A stretch of DNA of 64,000 nucleotides. It comes from G016234445 sp964438865. GTDB taxonomy: Bacteria > Chloroflexota > Dehalococcoidia > Tepidiformales > Tepidiformaceae. Below the pieces are notes generated by a model, which did no database searches, was not told where the DNA came from, and worked only from the letters and a program-made list of their open reading frames with translations. The stretch spans positions 62,001 to 126,000 of the forward strand of contig CAYTMI010000004.1 in assembly GCA_964438865.1 (NCBI GenBank), in the 5' to 3' direction. This document shows positions 1 to 8,053 of the stretch, in pieces. How positions within the stretch are numbered: the first letter of the stretch is position 1; each line of letters opens with the position of its first letter. A program made the translations under genes and the position numbers.

Positions 1-171
1 AACGTCACGGAAACGGGGGCGAAGGTAGAGCCGGGGTTCGTGCTGCAGACGGAGTGGTCGTTTGTGGCGGCCGGCGGCGGCGCCGTGCTGGCGATCTTCC
101 TCGTCGCGCTGGTGGTGGCTGTGCGCGTGCTCGGTCGAACCTCCGACGCCCAGGCACTGCGGACGGAGTAG
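1..171 (+). CDS. C-terminal end of a membrane protein (partial)
   Basis: The window opens inside an open frame of 56 codons ending at TAG 169-171. The visible piece has a short polar stretch (residues 1-19), one hydrophobic segment (about residues 20-45, rich in Val, Ala and Leu) and a short basic tail (VRVLGRTSDAQ). This is the usual C-terminus of a single- or multi-span inner-membrane protein. The 5' part lies outside the window, so no family can be named. It is convergent with the next gene, with only 8 bases between the stop codons. Confidence 0.55.
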   Translation, partial: NVTETGAKVEPGFVLQTEWSFVAAGGGAVLAIFLVALVVAVRVLGRTSDAQALRTE

Positions 172-179
172 CCCCGAAC

Positions 180-923
180 CTACTGCGCGGGCTGGGAGGG
201 AAGGACGAGGACGCCTTTCGCTGTTTCGACGCCGGTGTCGCCCGGGACAAGGAATGCGGCACGCCCGCCTTCCGCAATGGCCGACGTGGTGGCCGCTACC
301 ACCCGGTAAACGGGCGGGTTCGCCAACAGGGTGACCGTCACGGCCCCGGTGCTGCTGACGAGTGACAGTGACTTCTCGCCCACGCTCTGGACGATGCCCC
401 CGAGGATGGGGCGTTCGGACTGGTCCTTCGACGCTTCGTTCCCAAGGAACCCTGCCGGCGAGCGGACGAAGCCATCATCAAGCGGCTTCCCGGGGTCGCG
501 GATGACGACGATGGATCGGATCGTGAAGTTCCGCACTTCGTTAAAGACGCCGATGACGGTCACCCAGTCGCCCGGCTGGATGTCGGTGGCTTTCGAAGCA
601 GTGAGCACCTCCACGGGCGTGCCGTCGGGGAGGATCAGGTCGCGGAGGTTGGCCTTGAAGCGGAATGCCTGGGGGCCGGCCGGGCTGGCGAGGTTCAGCT
701 TTCCCGCCTGGGCCTGCTGGACATCGAACGCAACCGTCTGGCCAATGGCTGCGGGGACAACGAATGCGCCCGGCTCCGGCGGCGCGTCGGAGGTGCCGGC
801 CCGCTGCGCCAGCACGATGACCGCGATCACGCCCGCGAAGACCAGCGTCCCGAGCACGAGGGGGACCAGCCACTGCCGGAGCGGCCGGCGACGGGGGATC
901 AGGGCTTCGGCTTCGAGGCTCAT
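180..923 (-). CDS. Membrane-anchored protein of unknown function
   Basis: 247 residues. A short basic N-terminus is followed by one strong transmembrane helix (about residues 19-40, WLVPLVLGTLVFAG...), then a Pro/Glu linker and an outside domain of about 200 residues built of beta-strand-like Val/Thr-rich stretches. The phrase DIQPGDWVTVIGVFNEV resembles OB-fold or DUF5666-type beta-barrel proteins, but I cannot assign a family with confidence. The ATG at 921-923 puts the charged residues directly before the membrane segment; an upstream in-frame start would add an arginine-rich leader without conserved character. Likely a signal-anchored protein with its domain outside the membrane. Confidence 0.6.
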   Translation of the reverse strand: MSLEAEALIPRRRPLRQWLVPLVLGTLVFAGVIAVIVLAQRAGTSDAPPEPGAFVVPAAIGQTVAFDVQQAQAGKLNLASPAGPQAFRFKANLRDLILPDGTPVEVLTASKATDIQPGDWVTVIGVFNEVRNFTIRSIVVIRDPGKPLDDGFVRSPAGFLGNEASKDQSERPILGGIVQSVGEKSLSLVSSTGAVTVTLLANPPVYRVVAATTSAIAEGGRAAFLVPGDTGVETAKGVLVLPSQPAQ

Positions 924-1020
924 CGGGGGCGATACTACCGCGCCGGCCGCCCTGCCGCGAGCCGTCGCGCAATCCCCGGTATCGGGTATGCTCCACCCAC
1001 CAGGCAGTGGGGGAGCACAG

Positions 1021-1338
1021 ATGTTCATTGCCATGAACCAATTCCAGGTAAACCCGGACCGCGCCGCTGACTTTGAAGAACTCTGGCGGACGCGGGAATC
1101 GCATCTCGCGGGCCTCAAGGGGTTCGTCCAGTTTTCGCTGTTGCGCGGGGACGAACCCGGCGACTATCTCTCCCACACCGTCTGGGACTCCCGCGAGGAC
1201 TTCATCGCCTGGACCGCGTCCGAGGCGTTCCGGATGGCCCACGCCGCGCGCATGCCCGAAGGCGTCCTCGCCGGCCACCCCCGCGCCCGGTTCTACGAAG
1301 GTGTCATCGTCGAGCCCGGCGCACGGCTCCCGGCCTGA
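1021..1338 (+). CDS. Antibiotic biosynthesis monooxygenase (ABM) family protein
   Basis: 105 residues, the usual length for a one-domain ABM/dimeric ferredoxin-like fold protein. It begins MFIAMNQFQVNPDRAADFEE, the typical first strand and helix of this fold, and carries the F..W.S.E.F..AH pattern (about residues 60-75) seen in HmoB/IsdG-like small monooxygenases. ABM proteins cleave heme or oxidise small aromatic substrates; which applies here cannot be told. A purine-rich GGGGGAG lies just before the ATG. The methyltransferase that follows starts 5 bases after the stop, so the two are probably cotranscribed. Confidence 0.75.
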   Translation: MFIAMNQFQVNPDRAADFEELWRTRESHLAGLKGFVQFSLLRGDEPGDYLSHTVWDSREDFIAWTASEAFRMAHAARMPEGVLAGHPRARFYEGVIVEPGARLPA

Positions 1339-1343
1339 CCCTC

Positions 1344-2000
1344 GTGGGAGACTCGCCCTTCAGGCCCGAGCATTTCCGTCGCGTCGATGAAACGAGCGAC
1401 GACCTCTTCTACGGCCTACCCCGGCTTGTCACGCACATCGACGATGAGGCCATAGCGGCCGCAACGCGCTTCTACGGCGAGATGCTGCCGGAAGGCGAGC
1501 CCATCCTCGACCTGATGTCCAGTTGGGTCTCGCACCTGCCCGAAACGAAACACTACAAGAGCGTGACCGGGCTCGGGATGAACGCCGAAGAGCTGGCAGC
1601 GAACCCGCGACTGGCAAGCTTCGTCGTCCAGGACCTGAACCGGGAGCCGCGGTTGCCCTTCCCCGACCGTGCCTTTGGCGGGGCCGTCGTCACCGTTTCC
1701 GTGCAGTACCTGACCTCGCCTGTGGGGGTGTTCGCGGAAGTGGGGCGGGTGTTGAGGCCTGGAGGCCCGTTCATCGTCACCTATTCGAACCGCTGCTTCC
1801 CGACGAAGGCGGTGGCGATGTGGCAGGCGCTGAGCGACCACGAACACGCCGATCTCATCGCGATGTACTTCCAGCATTCGGGAGCGTTTGGGCCACCGCT
1901 GGCCTACGACCTCAGCCCCAACTCGGGGCGGACGGACCCACTCTTCGCGATCCTGGCGCGGGCGTCCGGTGAAGCGGACCCAGCTACGATGCCGGCATGA
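1344..2000 (+). CDS. SAM-dependent class I methyltransferase
   Basis: 218 residues with a GTG start. The SAM-binding region is reduced: motif I appears as PILDLMSSWVSHLP (about residues 52-65) rather than a Gly-rich loop. Later landmarks are clear: DLNREPRLPFPDRAFGG (acidic motif II/III), VTVSVQYLTSPV (motif IV) and EVGRVLRPGGPFIVTYSN (post-motif, about residues 130-147), as in Methyltransf_11/25 proteins. The weak Gly loop makes cofactor binding less certain. Its 3' end overlaps the convergent modC stop by 17 bases. Substrate unknown. Confidence 0.7.
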   Translation: MGDSPFRPEHFRRVDETSDDLFYGLPRLVTHIDDEAIAAATRFYGEMLPEGEPILDLMSSWVSHLPETKHYKSVTGLGMNAEELAANPRLASFVVQDLNREPRLPFPDRAFGGAVVTVSVQYLTSPVGVFAEVGRVLRPGGPFIVTYSNRCFPTKAVAMWQALSDHEHADLIAMYFQHSGAFGPPLAYDLSPNSGRTDPLFAILARASGEADPATMPA

Positions 2001-3075
2001 CGTGGATGTCGCCCGGGGGAAGCTCCAGGAGCCACTGCCGCTGGCCGGCCACGCCCAGCACCTCGTACGGCCGCGCGGCGATCTCGACCTCGAGGGCGGG
2101 GCCAGCCGCCACCGGTTGGAATTTCAGGGTATGCGTGGAGCCGTAGGCGTACTCCCCGACGATGCGTGCTTCGAGGGTGTTCGTCCCCGGGATTCCGCCC
2201 CCCCGGAAGCGCCGGAGGTTCACCCGCTCGGCCCGGATGGAGACGTCGACGCTGGCCCCCGGAGCAGGCGGCTGGAGCCCGGGGACGGCCCCGCAGACGA
2301 GGGGCATCCCCGCGACATCGACGGTAATGCTCGTCGCGTCAGCTTCGCGGACGGTCCCGCGGGAGATGTTGGCGACGCCGGTGAGTTCGGCGACGCGGCG
2401 CGATGAAGGGCGCCGGAAGACGTCTTCGCGGGGGCCGAACTGGAGCACGCGGCCGGCATCGAAGACGGCGAGGCGGTCGGCGAGGAGGTGCGCCTCGCGG
2501 AGGTCGTGGGTGACGAAGACAATGCTCAGCCCGAGTTCGGCGCGAAGCCGGAGCAATTCCGACCGCAGCGACGTCCGGAGCGACTCATCGAGGGCGCTGA
2601 AAGGTTCGTCGAGGAGGAGGAGGCGAGCGTCCCGTCCCAGCGCCCGGGCGAGCGCGACCCGCTGCTGCTGCCCCCCGCTGAGGGTGAGAGGCTTCCGGGG
2701 GCCCAACCCACCCATTCCCAGCTGTTCCAACAGCCCAAGGGCGCGTCGATGCCGTTCCCGTCTGCTTCCGCCCATCCCAAAGGCAACGTTTTCTTCTGCC
2801 GTCAGATGGGGGAACAGGGCAAGCGACTGGGGCACGTATCCAATGTGCCGTTGGCCGGGCGGCAGGTCGATTCCGGATTCGCTGTCGAAGAGCGTGCGTT
2901 CGCCGAACCGGATTCTGCCGTTTGCCGGCCGCAGGAGGCCGGCGATCGCCCGGAGGGTGACCGTTTTCCCGGCCCCCGAGGCACCGAACAAGACGGTTAT
3001 CCCACCGTCCGACTCGAACCGCGGCACAACGGCCTCTGCGCCAACTTCGACACGGATGTCACAGGAAAGCGTCAT
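1984..3075 (-). CDS. modC: Molybdate ABC transporter ATP-binding protein
   Basis: 363 residues. Walker A is FGASGAGKT (about residues 30-38), Q-loop GYVPQSLALFP, signature LSGGQQQRVALARAL, Walker B LLLLDEPFSALD and switch His in VTHDLREAH. The domain is followed by a C-terminal TOBE-like region (SIRAERVNLRR...), as in ModC/CysA. The ATP-binding subunit energises oxyanion import at the inner face of the membrane. The ATG overlaps the modB stop by 4 bases. Family and neighbours support molybdate, although tungstate specificity cannot be excluded from sequence. Confidence 0.9.
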   Translation of the reverse strand: MTLSCDIRVEVGAEAVVPRFESDGGITVLFGASGAGKTVTLRAIAGLLRPANGRIRFGERTLFDSESGIDLPPGQRHIGYVPQSLALFPHLTAEENVAFGMGGSRRERHRRALGLLEQLGMGGLGPRKPLTLSGGQQQRVALARALGRDARLLLLDEPFSALDESLRTSLRSELLRLRAELGLSIVFVTHDLREAHLLADRLAVFDAGRVLQFGPREDVFRRPSSRRVAELTGVANISRGTVREADATSITVDVAGMPLVCGAVPGLQPPAPGASVDVSIRAERVNLRRFRGGGIPGTNTLEARIVGEYAYGSTHTLKFQPVAAGPALEVEIAARPYEVLGVAGQRQWLLELPPGDIHVMPAS

Positions 3076-3746
3076 GCGCGGGCTCTCCTGAGCAGCGATG
3101 CGAGCGCCACCAGCAAAACAATCCCGACAACGACGAAGCTGAACGACAGCGCGTTCGCGAGGCCGGAGTTGCCCGCTTGGGTCGCGTCGTAGATGGCGGT
3201 TGGCACAGTCTGGGTCTTGCCGGGAATGTTGCCGGCGACGACGACAGTGGCGCCAAATTCGCCGATGGCGCGGGCGAACCCCAGGAGGGTTGCTGCCACC
3301 AGCGACGGCCAGGCAAGGGGCACGACGACGCGGAAGAACACCGCGAGGCGGCTCCGGCCCAGCGTCCGGGCCACGTCGATCAGGTCCGCATCCACATGTT
3401 CGAACCCTGCTTGGGCCGTCCGAACGAAGAGGGGAAGCGATACCACTGCGGCCGCGAGCGCTGCGCCCTGCCAGGTGAACACCAGGCGAATTCCCAGATC
3501 GTCGATAAGGAACCGTCCGAAACTGCTCTCTCGGCCGAGCCCGTAGAGCAGGTAGTAGCCGATCGCCGTCGGCGGGAGCATGAGCGGGAGGAGGGCCACA
3601 GCCGAGACCGTCCCCCCGACGACCGGCCGCGCCCGGACGATCCACCACGCGAGCGGTGTCCCAATGAGGACGACCAGCACGGTGGCCGTGAGACCCACCT
3701 GGAGGGAGAGCCGGAACGTCACCGGGTCGATGTCCCCGAAGCTCAC
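3072..3746 (-). CDS. modB: Molybdate ABC transporter permease
   Basis: 224 residues, the usual ModB length, with five or six hydrophobic helices. The EAA-type cytoplasmic loop is DVARTLGRSRLAVFFRVVVP (about residues 140-160). The start TPLAWWIVRAR and the motif LPPTAIGYYLLYGLG are typical of ModB. The start is GTG (3744-3746), overlapping the modA stop in a GTGA arrangement, which indicates translational coupling. It forms the membrane channel with ModC and receives molybdate from ModA. Confidence 0.92.
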   Translation of the reverse strand: MSFGDIDPVTFRLSLQVGLTATVLVVLIGTPLAWWIVRARPVVGGTVSAVALLPLMLPPTAIGYYLLYGLGRESSFGRFLIDDLGIRLVFTWQGAALAAAVVSLPLFVRTAQAGFEHVDADLIDVARTLGRSRLAVFFRVVVPLAWPSLVAATLLGFARAIGEFGATVVVAGNIPGKTQTVPTAIYDATQAGNSGLANALSFSFVVVGIVLLVALASLLRRARA

Positions 3747-4516
3747 TGCGAACCCGCCTTCTCGTAGCCGAATTCCTGGAGTTCCGACTGGCCCGCTGCG
3801 CTCAAGAGGTAGTCAAGGATCCGCCTCGCCGCCGCCTCATCTTGTCCGCCCTTGATGACCGCTCCCGCCTGCCGGATGGGCCGGTGCAGGAAAGCTGGCA
3901 CCACCACGTACGGGGAGGTTCCCTTTGTCACGAGCGACAGTGCGACCAGCCCGGCGTCAGCGTTGCCGCCGCTGACGTAGTCGACTGCCTGGCGAACGTT
4001 CTCCGCGAAGACGAGCCTCGGTTGCAGCTGATCCCAGAGAGCCACGGTCGTTAAGGCTTCCTTCGCCGCTCGCCCGTAGGGCGCGTGTGCCGGCTGAGCG
4101 ATTGAGATCCGCCTGATATCGGCTCGGCCCAGGTCTTCAACTCCGGTCAAGGGGTCGATCCCTTCCCGCCACATCAGTGCAAGCCGGCCAGTCGCGTACT
4201 CGGCCGTGAACGTGGTGCGTCCGTCGCGTTCCAGTTCGGCGACGTAGTCGGCGTCGGCGGAAAGGAAGAGGTCGATGGCCGCTCCACTCACGATCTGCTG
4301 CTTGAGCTGACCCGAGGACCCGAACACGAGCGTCAAGCGCACCCCCGCCGCTTCCTCGATCCGCGGCCGCGCGGACTCGAGGAATGCCCTGAGGTCGGCC
4401 GCCGCACCAACCGTGAGCGTGGGCCGCCCATCGGCAGGTCCGGCATCGCCAGGACCGCAGCTCGCGCCCAGGGGCAAGACGCAGGCGAGCAGGGCGAGGG
4501 CGGCTATTCGGCGCAT
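3743..4516 (-). CDS. modA: Molybdate-binding lipoprotein
   Basis: 257 residues. The N-terminus MRRIAALALLACVLPLGASC is a lipoprotein-type signal with Cys20 as the likely lipidated residue, so the protein is expected on the outer face of the membrane. The ModA signatures are TVGAAADLRAFL (first ligand loop), VFGSSGQLKQQI (second Ser loop) and DLFLSADADYVAEL. It captures molybdate (or tungstate) for ModBC. No Shine-Dalgarno sequence is visible, but a TATACT -10 box lies 10 bases upstream of the ATG, so the message may be nearly leaderless. Confidence 0.92.
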   Translation of the reverse strand: MRRIAALALLACVLPLGASCGPGDAGPADGRPTLTVGAAADLRAFLESARPRIEEAAGVRLTLVFGSSGQLKQQIVSGAAIDLFLSADADYVAELERDGRTTFTAEYATGRLALMWREGIDPLTGVEDLGRADIRRISIAQPAHAPYGRAAKEALTTVALWDQLQPRLVFAENVRQAVDYVSGGNADAGLVALSLVTKGTSPYVVVPAFLHRPIRQAGAVIKGGQDEAAARRILDYLLSAAGQSELQEFGYEKAGSQ

Positions 4517-4526
4517 GATGAGGACG

Positions 4527-4532
4527 AGTATA
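4527..4532 (-). promoter_or_regulatory. -10 box of the mod operon
   Basis: TATACT on the minus strand, 10 bases before the modA ATG, leaving room for only a very short leader. I see no convincing -35 element. It suggests that modABC can be transcribed separately from the upstream Nudix and oxidoreductase genes. Confidence 0.4.
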
Positions 4533-4547
4533 CGGACGGCCGCCGCT

Positions 4548-5174
4548 TCAGAGCGTCATCGGCTCGCGGGAGGCGAATTCGTAGAGCATGGCTGGCCGGT
4601 GAGCGCCTTCCTTCGCCGTCTGCCCGGTCTCGCGGACGATGCCGGAGCCGGCGACGCGCTTGCGGAAGTTCCGCTTGTCCTCCGGCTCGCCGAGGATCGC
4701 TTCGTAGACCCGCTGCAGGCGCGTCAGGGTGAACTGCCGCGGCAGGAGGCTGTAGGCAACGTTGGTGTAGACCAGCTTGTTCCGGAGCCGTTCCTGAGCG
4801 TAGGCGACGACCTTGTCATTTTCGAAGGCAAGCGGCGGGAGCCTTCGGACAAGGTGCCATGCGGGGCGCCAGTCAGATTCGGTCCGAAGCCGGGCCCGGG
4901 AGGCGTCGACGAGGGCGAAGTAGCAGACGACGACGCTGGCGAGGCCATCCCCGAGGCGGTCGAAGGTGTAGAGCTGTTCGAGGAAGACGTCGGCGACGCC
5001 GGTTTCGCCCGCGAGTTTGCGGGTAGCTGCACCGTCGATGGTTTCGCCGGGCAGGAGGGCGCCGCCGGGGAGCGCCCACTGGCCGGCGGCGGGTTCGGCA
5101 GCCCGTTCGATCAGCAGGACCGAAAGCTGGTCCTGTTGAATGGTGAAGATGACGAGGACGACCGCGACGCTCAC
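4548..5174 (-). CDS. NrtR-like Nudix-fold protein with winged-helix C-terminus
   Basis: 208 residues from the GTG at 5172-5174. Residues 1-130 form a Nudix domain (MSVAVVLVIF..., WALPGGALLPGE). The Nudix box (38-60) keeps G38, E44, R52, E57 and G59, but two catalytic glutamates are replaced (E53 to K, E56 to G). The C-terminal 75 residues (PRQFTLTRLQRVYEAILGEP...NFRKRV) match the winged-helix tail of NrtR/COG4111 regulators. NrtR proteins sense ADP-ribose and repress NAD metabolism genes. The degenerate box therefore points to a regulator rather than a hydrolase. A TTG 27 bases upstream is an alternative start; TACACT lies 7 bases before the GTG. Confidence 0.75.
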   Translation of the reverse strand: MSVAVVLVIFTIQQDQLSVLLIERAAEPAAGQWALPGGALLPGETIDGAATRKLAGETGVADVFLEQLYTFDRLGDGLASVVVCYFALVDASRARLRTESDWRPAWHLVRRLPPLAFENDKVVAYAQERLRNKLVYTNVAYSLLPRQFTLTRLQRVYEAILGEPEDKRNFRKRVAGSGIVRETGQTAKEGAHRPAMLYEFASREPMTL

Positions 5175-5205
5175 GCGCCCAGTGTAGCCGGTCGCTCCCA
5201 AAGGC

Positions 5206-6084
5206 TCAGACGCGAGGCGCCACGTCGCGCATGAAGCTCGTCAACCGCGCCAGGAGTTCGTCCATCGTCCTCGCTGGGAGCGAGAGCATCAGTTCGTCGA
5301 GTCCGGCGGAGGCGTAGGCGCGGACGTCGGTGGCCTGTTCTTCGGCAGTGCCGCTCAGGGTCGGGCGGCCGGCGTCGGTGGGCATGCGGCCGGGAGGCAT
5401 GTGGCGAAGGCAGGTTGGCCCCGGTGTGCGCCCGAAACGTTGACACTGCCGCCGATAGTCCTCGATCAGTCCCGCGAATTGGGCGGGCGAGAGGTTGATC
5501 GGGTGCCAACCGTCCCCCAGTTCCGCGGCGCGGCGGATGCTCGGCGCGCCGTTGCCCCCAACCCAGATGGGGATGGTACCCCGCCGCGACTCTGCCGCCT
5601 TCGGGAACATGCGCATGTCCGTGTACTGCTTCCACCGCCCCTGGAACGACGACGTGTCGGTCTCCCAGAGGTTGCGGAAGACGCGCAGGTACTCGTCCGT
5701 CCGGGGGCCGCGCTCTTCGAAGGGCACGCCAAGCGCCTGGAACTCCTCCACCAGCCAGCCGGCCCCGACGCCGACGATCAGGCGGCCATCGCTCAGGTAG
5801 TCGACGGTGCTCAGGAACTTGGCGGTGAAGACGGGGTCACGGTAGGGGACGATGAGCACGCTCACGCCGATGTCTACGCGGCGGGTCTCGGCGGCGAGGA
5901 ACGCGAGGGTCGCGAGGGGTTCGTCCATGAACTCGGGGATGTAGCTCGAACCCTCGGGGACGATGATGTGGTCGCTGACCCAGACGGAGTCGAAGCCGAG
6001 CTCTTCAACCGCGCGGGCCATCGCGCGGATGGCTTCGGGCGTGGCGAACGCATTCGCGTGGGGGATGGCGACTCCATAGCGCAT
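5206..6084 (-). CDS. LLM-class F420-dependent oxidoreductase
   Basis: 292 residues, a complete luciferase-like TIM-barrel protein. It begins MRYGVAIPHANAFATPEAIR and contains ELGFDSVWVSDHI, RVDIGVSVLIVPYRDP, DYLSDGRLIVGVGAGWL and IPIWVGGNGAPSIRRAAELG, the order seen in the TIGR03619 F420-dependent family. Such enzymes move hydride between F420H2 and small organic substrates; the actual substrate is unknown. AAGGAG lies 7 bases before the ATG. The Nudix gene follows after 31 bases. Its presence implies that the organism makes or uses coenzyme F420. Confidence 0.85.
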   Translation of the reverse strand: MRYGVAIPHANAFATPEAIRAMARAVEELGFDSVWVSDHIIVPEGSSYIPEFMDEPLATLAFLAAETRRVDIGVSVLIVPYRDPVFTAKFLSTVDYLSDGRLIVGVGAGWLVEEFQALGVPFEERGPRTDEYLRVFRNLWETDTSSFQGRWKQYTDMRMFPKAAESRRGTIPIWVGGNGAPSIRRAAELGDGWHPINLSPAQFAGLIEDYRRQCQRFGRTPGPTCLRHMPPGRMPTDAGRPTLSGTAEEQATDVRAYASAGLDELMLSLPARTMDELLARLTSFMRDVAPRV

Positions 6085-6157
6085 GGACAGCTCCTTGGCA
6101 CGAGGGGTGGTGCTTGAAGCCTACAGCGGGGCGAGCGGCGCCGCACCCGCCGCTGGC

Positions 6158-6187
6158 GTGACCCAATTGCGAGCCCGGCCGTACAAT
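6158..6187 (+). promoter_or_regulatory. Promoter of tRNA-Ser
   Basis: -35-like GTGACC (6158-6163), an 18-base spacer and a near-consensus -10 TACAAT (6182-6187). The tRNA begins 13 bases downstream, which fits a short processed leader. Confidence 0.6.
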
Positions 6188-6199
6188 GGGTTTTCGCGC

Positions 6200-6292
6200 G
6201 GAGGGGTCGCATAGTGGCCGAGTGCGGGCGCCTGCTAAGCGCTTACTGGTTGTTAAGATCAGTCGAGGGTTCGAATCCCTCCCCCTCCGCCA
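6200..6292 (+). tRNA. tRNA-Ser (anticodon GCU)
   Basis: 93 nucleotides with CCA encoded. Acceptor stem GGAGGGG (6200-6206) pairs with CCCCUCC (6282-6288), followed by discriminator G. The anticodon loop is CUGCUAA, giving anticodon GCU (codons AGC/AGU). A long variable arm follows, as expected of class II tRNA-Ser. The T arm is GAGGG-UUCGAAU-CCCUC (6265-6281). miaB starts 53 bases downstream. Confidence 0.95.
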
Positions 6293-6344
6293 GCCCATCC
6301 CTCCCCGGCCCGGCCCGCCGCACCCACCCGTGGCCACGAGCGGA

Positions 6345-7637
6345 ATGACGACGAAGTACTACCTCTGGACTGTCGGCTGCCAGATGAACAAGGCGGACAG
6401 CGAGAAGCTCGCTGCCGGCTTCGATCGCGTCGGCCTGAAAGCGACCGACCGGATGGAGCGGGCCGACATCGTCGTCCTCAACACCTGCAGCGTCCGACAG
6501 CACGCCGAAGACCGCGCCTATTCGAAGCTCGGACGCCTCCGCGAACTGAAACTCGAAAGGCCCGGAGTCAAGGTTGCCCTCATGGGCTGCATGGTCGGGC
6601 TGAAGACGGACGACCTCCGGAAGCGTTTCCCGATGGTAGACGTCTTTGCGCGGCCACAGCAGTTCGACGGGATCATGGGCCTCGTGGAGGGCCAGCCGGA
6701 GGACCTCGGCGGCGAATTCTGGCCGACCACCTACGCTATCCCCGAGGGCCCGGCGGCCTACGTGCCCGTGGTCCACGGCTGCAACAAGTTCTGTACGTAC
6801 TGCATCGTGCCCTACCGGCGCGGCCGCGAGAAGAGCCGCCCGATGGACGAAATCGTCCGCGAGGTGGCTTACCTCACCGCGCACGGCGTGCGCGAAGTGA
6901 CGCTGCTCGGCCAGACGGTCGAAGCCTACGGCCACGACCTGCCGGAGGCACCCGATCTCGGGGACCTGATGCGCGAACTCTCGGCTCTGGAGCGGCTGGC
7001 GCGCATCCGTTTCCTCACGTCCTACCCGCGCGACATGACGCACCGGATCCTTGAGGCCGTGGCGGAACTGCCGAAGGTGATGGAATGTTTCTCCCTACCC
7101 GTACAGGCCGCCAGCGACGCGGTCCTCGACTCGATGCGTCGCGGCTACACGAAGGCCGAGTACCTGGCGAAGCTGGCCGAAGTCCGCGGCCTGATGCCCC
7201 TCGCGGGGATCACGACGGACATCATCGTTGGCTACCCGGGCGAAACTGACGCCGACTTCGAAGAGACCTGCGAGATGCTGGAATCCGTGCGGTTCGACAA
7301 GGTCCACGTGGCCGCCTACTCGCCGCGGCCCGGGACCATTGCCTACCGGAAGATGGAAGACGATGTGCCCACGGACGAGAAGGCGCGCCGCCTCCACCGG
7401 GTGGAGGAGATCGAGGCGCGAATCTCCCAGGAGATCAACGCTGCCTACACTGGCACCATCCAGGAGATCCTGGTCGAGGGAGTGCGCGGCGAACAGCACT
7501 TTGGCCGCACCCGGACGGGGAAACTGGTCCACCTCGACACCCCGGCGCGGATCGGCTCGCTCGTGGACGTGCGGATCGACCACGCGGGGCCGTTCTCCCT
7601 GCGGGGCGTGGTGGAAGACGCTGTGCTCCTGGCCTGA
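6345..7637 (+). CDS. miaB: tRNA-2-methylthio-N6-dimethylallyladenosine synthase
   Basis: 430 residues. The N-terminal UPF0004 domain has the three Fe-S cysteines (GCQMN, NTCSVR, LMGCM). A radical SAM domain follows with CNKFCTYC (CxxxCxxC) and VPYRRGREKSR. A C-terminal TRAM domain (about residues 365-430) closes the protein. The GCQMNKADSEK start is typical of MiaB rather than MtaB or RimO. The enzyme inserts the 2-methylthio group on i6A37 of tRNAs reading UNN codons. I start at ATG 6345; the frame is open back through the tRNA, but that part cannot be coding. Convergent with the next gene, 12 bases apart. Confidence 0.92.
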   Translation: MTTKYYLWTVGCQMNKADSEKLAAGFDRVGLKATDRMERADIVVLNTCSVRQHAEDRAYSKLGRLRELKLERPGVKVALMGCMVGLKTDDLRKRFPMVDVFARPQQFDGIMGLVEGQPEDLGGEFWPTTYAIPEGPAAYVPVVHGCNKFCTYCIVPYRRGREKSRPMDEIVREVAYLTAHGVREVTLLGQTVEAYGHDLPEAPDLGDLMRELSALERLARIRFLTSYPRDMTHRILEAVAELPKVMECFSLPVQAASDAVLDSMRRGYTKAEYLAKLAEVRGLMPLAGITTDIIVGYPGETDADFEETCEMLESVRFDKVHVAAYSPRPGTIAYRKMEDDVPTDEKARRLHRVEEIEARISQEINAAYTGTIQEILVEGVRGEQHFGRTRTGKLVHLDTPARIGSLVDVRIDHAGPFSLRGVVEDAVLLA

Positions 7638-7649
7638 CCCGGGAAAGCG

Positions 7650-8051
7650 TTACCCCGCAGCTTTTGTGGCAAGCCGCGACATGAAGCGTTCGCCGTCGAC
7701 CACAAAGCGCTGATGGGTGCCGGTCCCGATCTGTTCGCGGCTGTCGCGCGCGGTCCATTCGTAGTCGACGCGGCGGCCGTCGATCGCGGTCACTTTCGTC
7801 TCCACGGTGACGGTGAGGCCGGGCGGCGTTGCGGCGGTGTGGTTGATGACAATCTGGGCGCCGACGCTCATCTGCCCCGGGTCGATGTGTTTCGCGAGCC
7901 AGCCCGCAGCGGTGGCTTCGACCAGCGCTCCGAGGGCGGGTGTCGAGAAGACGTCCGGCGCACCGGAAAAGACCAGGCTGGCGGAGTGCTGGGGGCCTGC
8001 GACGACGGAACCTGATTCCGCCTGGCCGACGAGGTCTGGGGTGAGTGGCAC
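7650..8051 (-). CDS. FlK-type (fluoroacetyl-CoA thioesterase-like) hotdog protein
   Basis: 133 residues from GTG 8049-8051. It is a single hotdog domain matching the FlK family: VFSTPALGALVEATA, SVGAQIVINHTAATP, VTAIDGRRVDYEW and GTGTHQRFVVDGERF. The catalytic triad of Streptomyces cattleya FlK (Thr42, Glu50, His76) is present as Thr37, Glu45 and His71, with identical spacing. FlK hydrolyses fluoroacetyl-CoA; most relatives act on other acyl-CoAs. It is the last gene of the fumarase operon, starting 2 bases before the hydratase stop. Substrate is not established here. Confidence 0.8.
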   Translation of the reverse strand: MPLTPDLVGQAESGSVVAGPQHSASLVFSGAPDVFSTPALGALVEATAAGWLAKHIDPGQMSVGAQIVINHTAATPPGLTVTVETKVTAIDGRRVDYEWTARDSREQIGTGTHQRFVVDGERFMSRLATKAAG

Positions 8052-8053
8052 GG

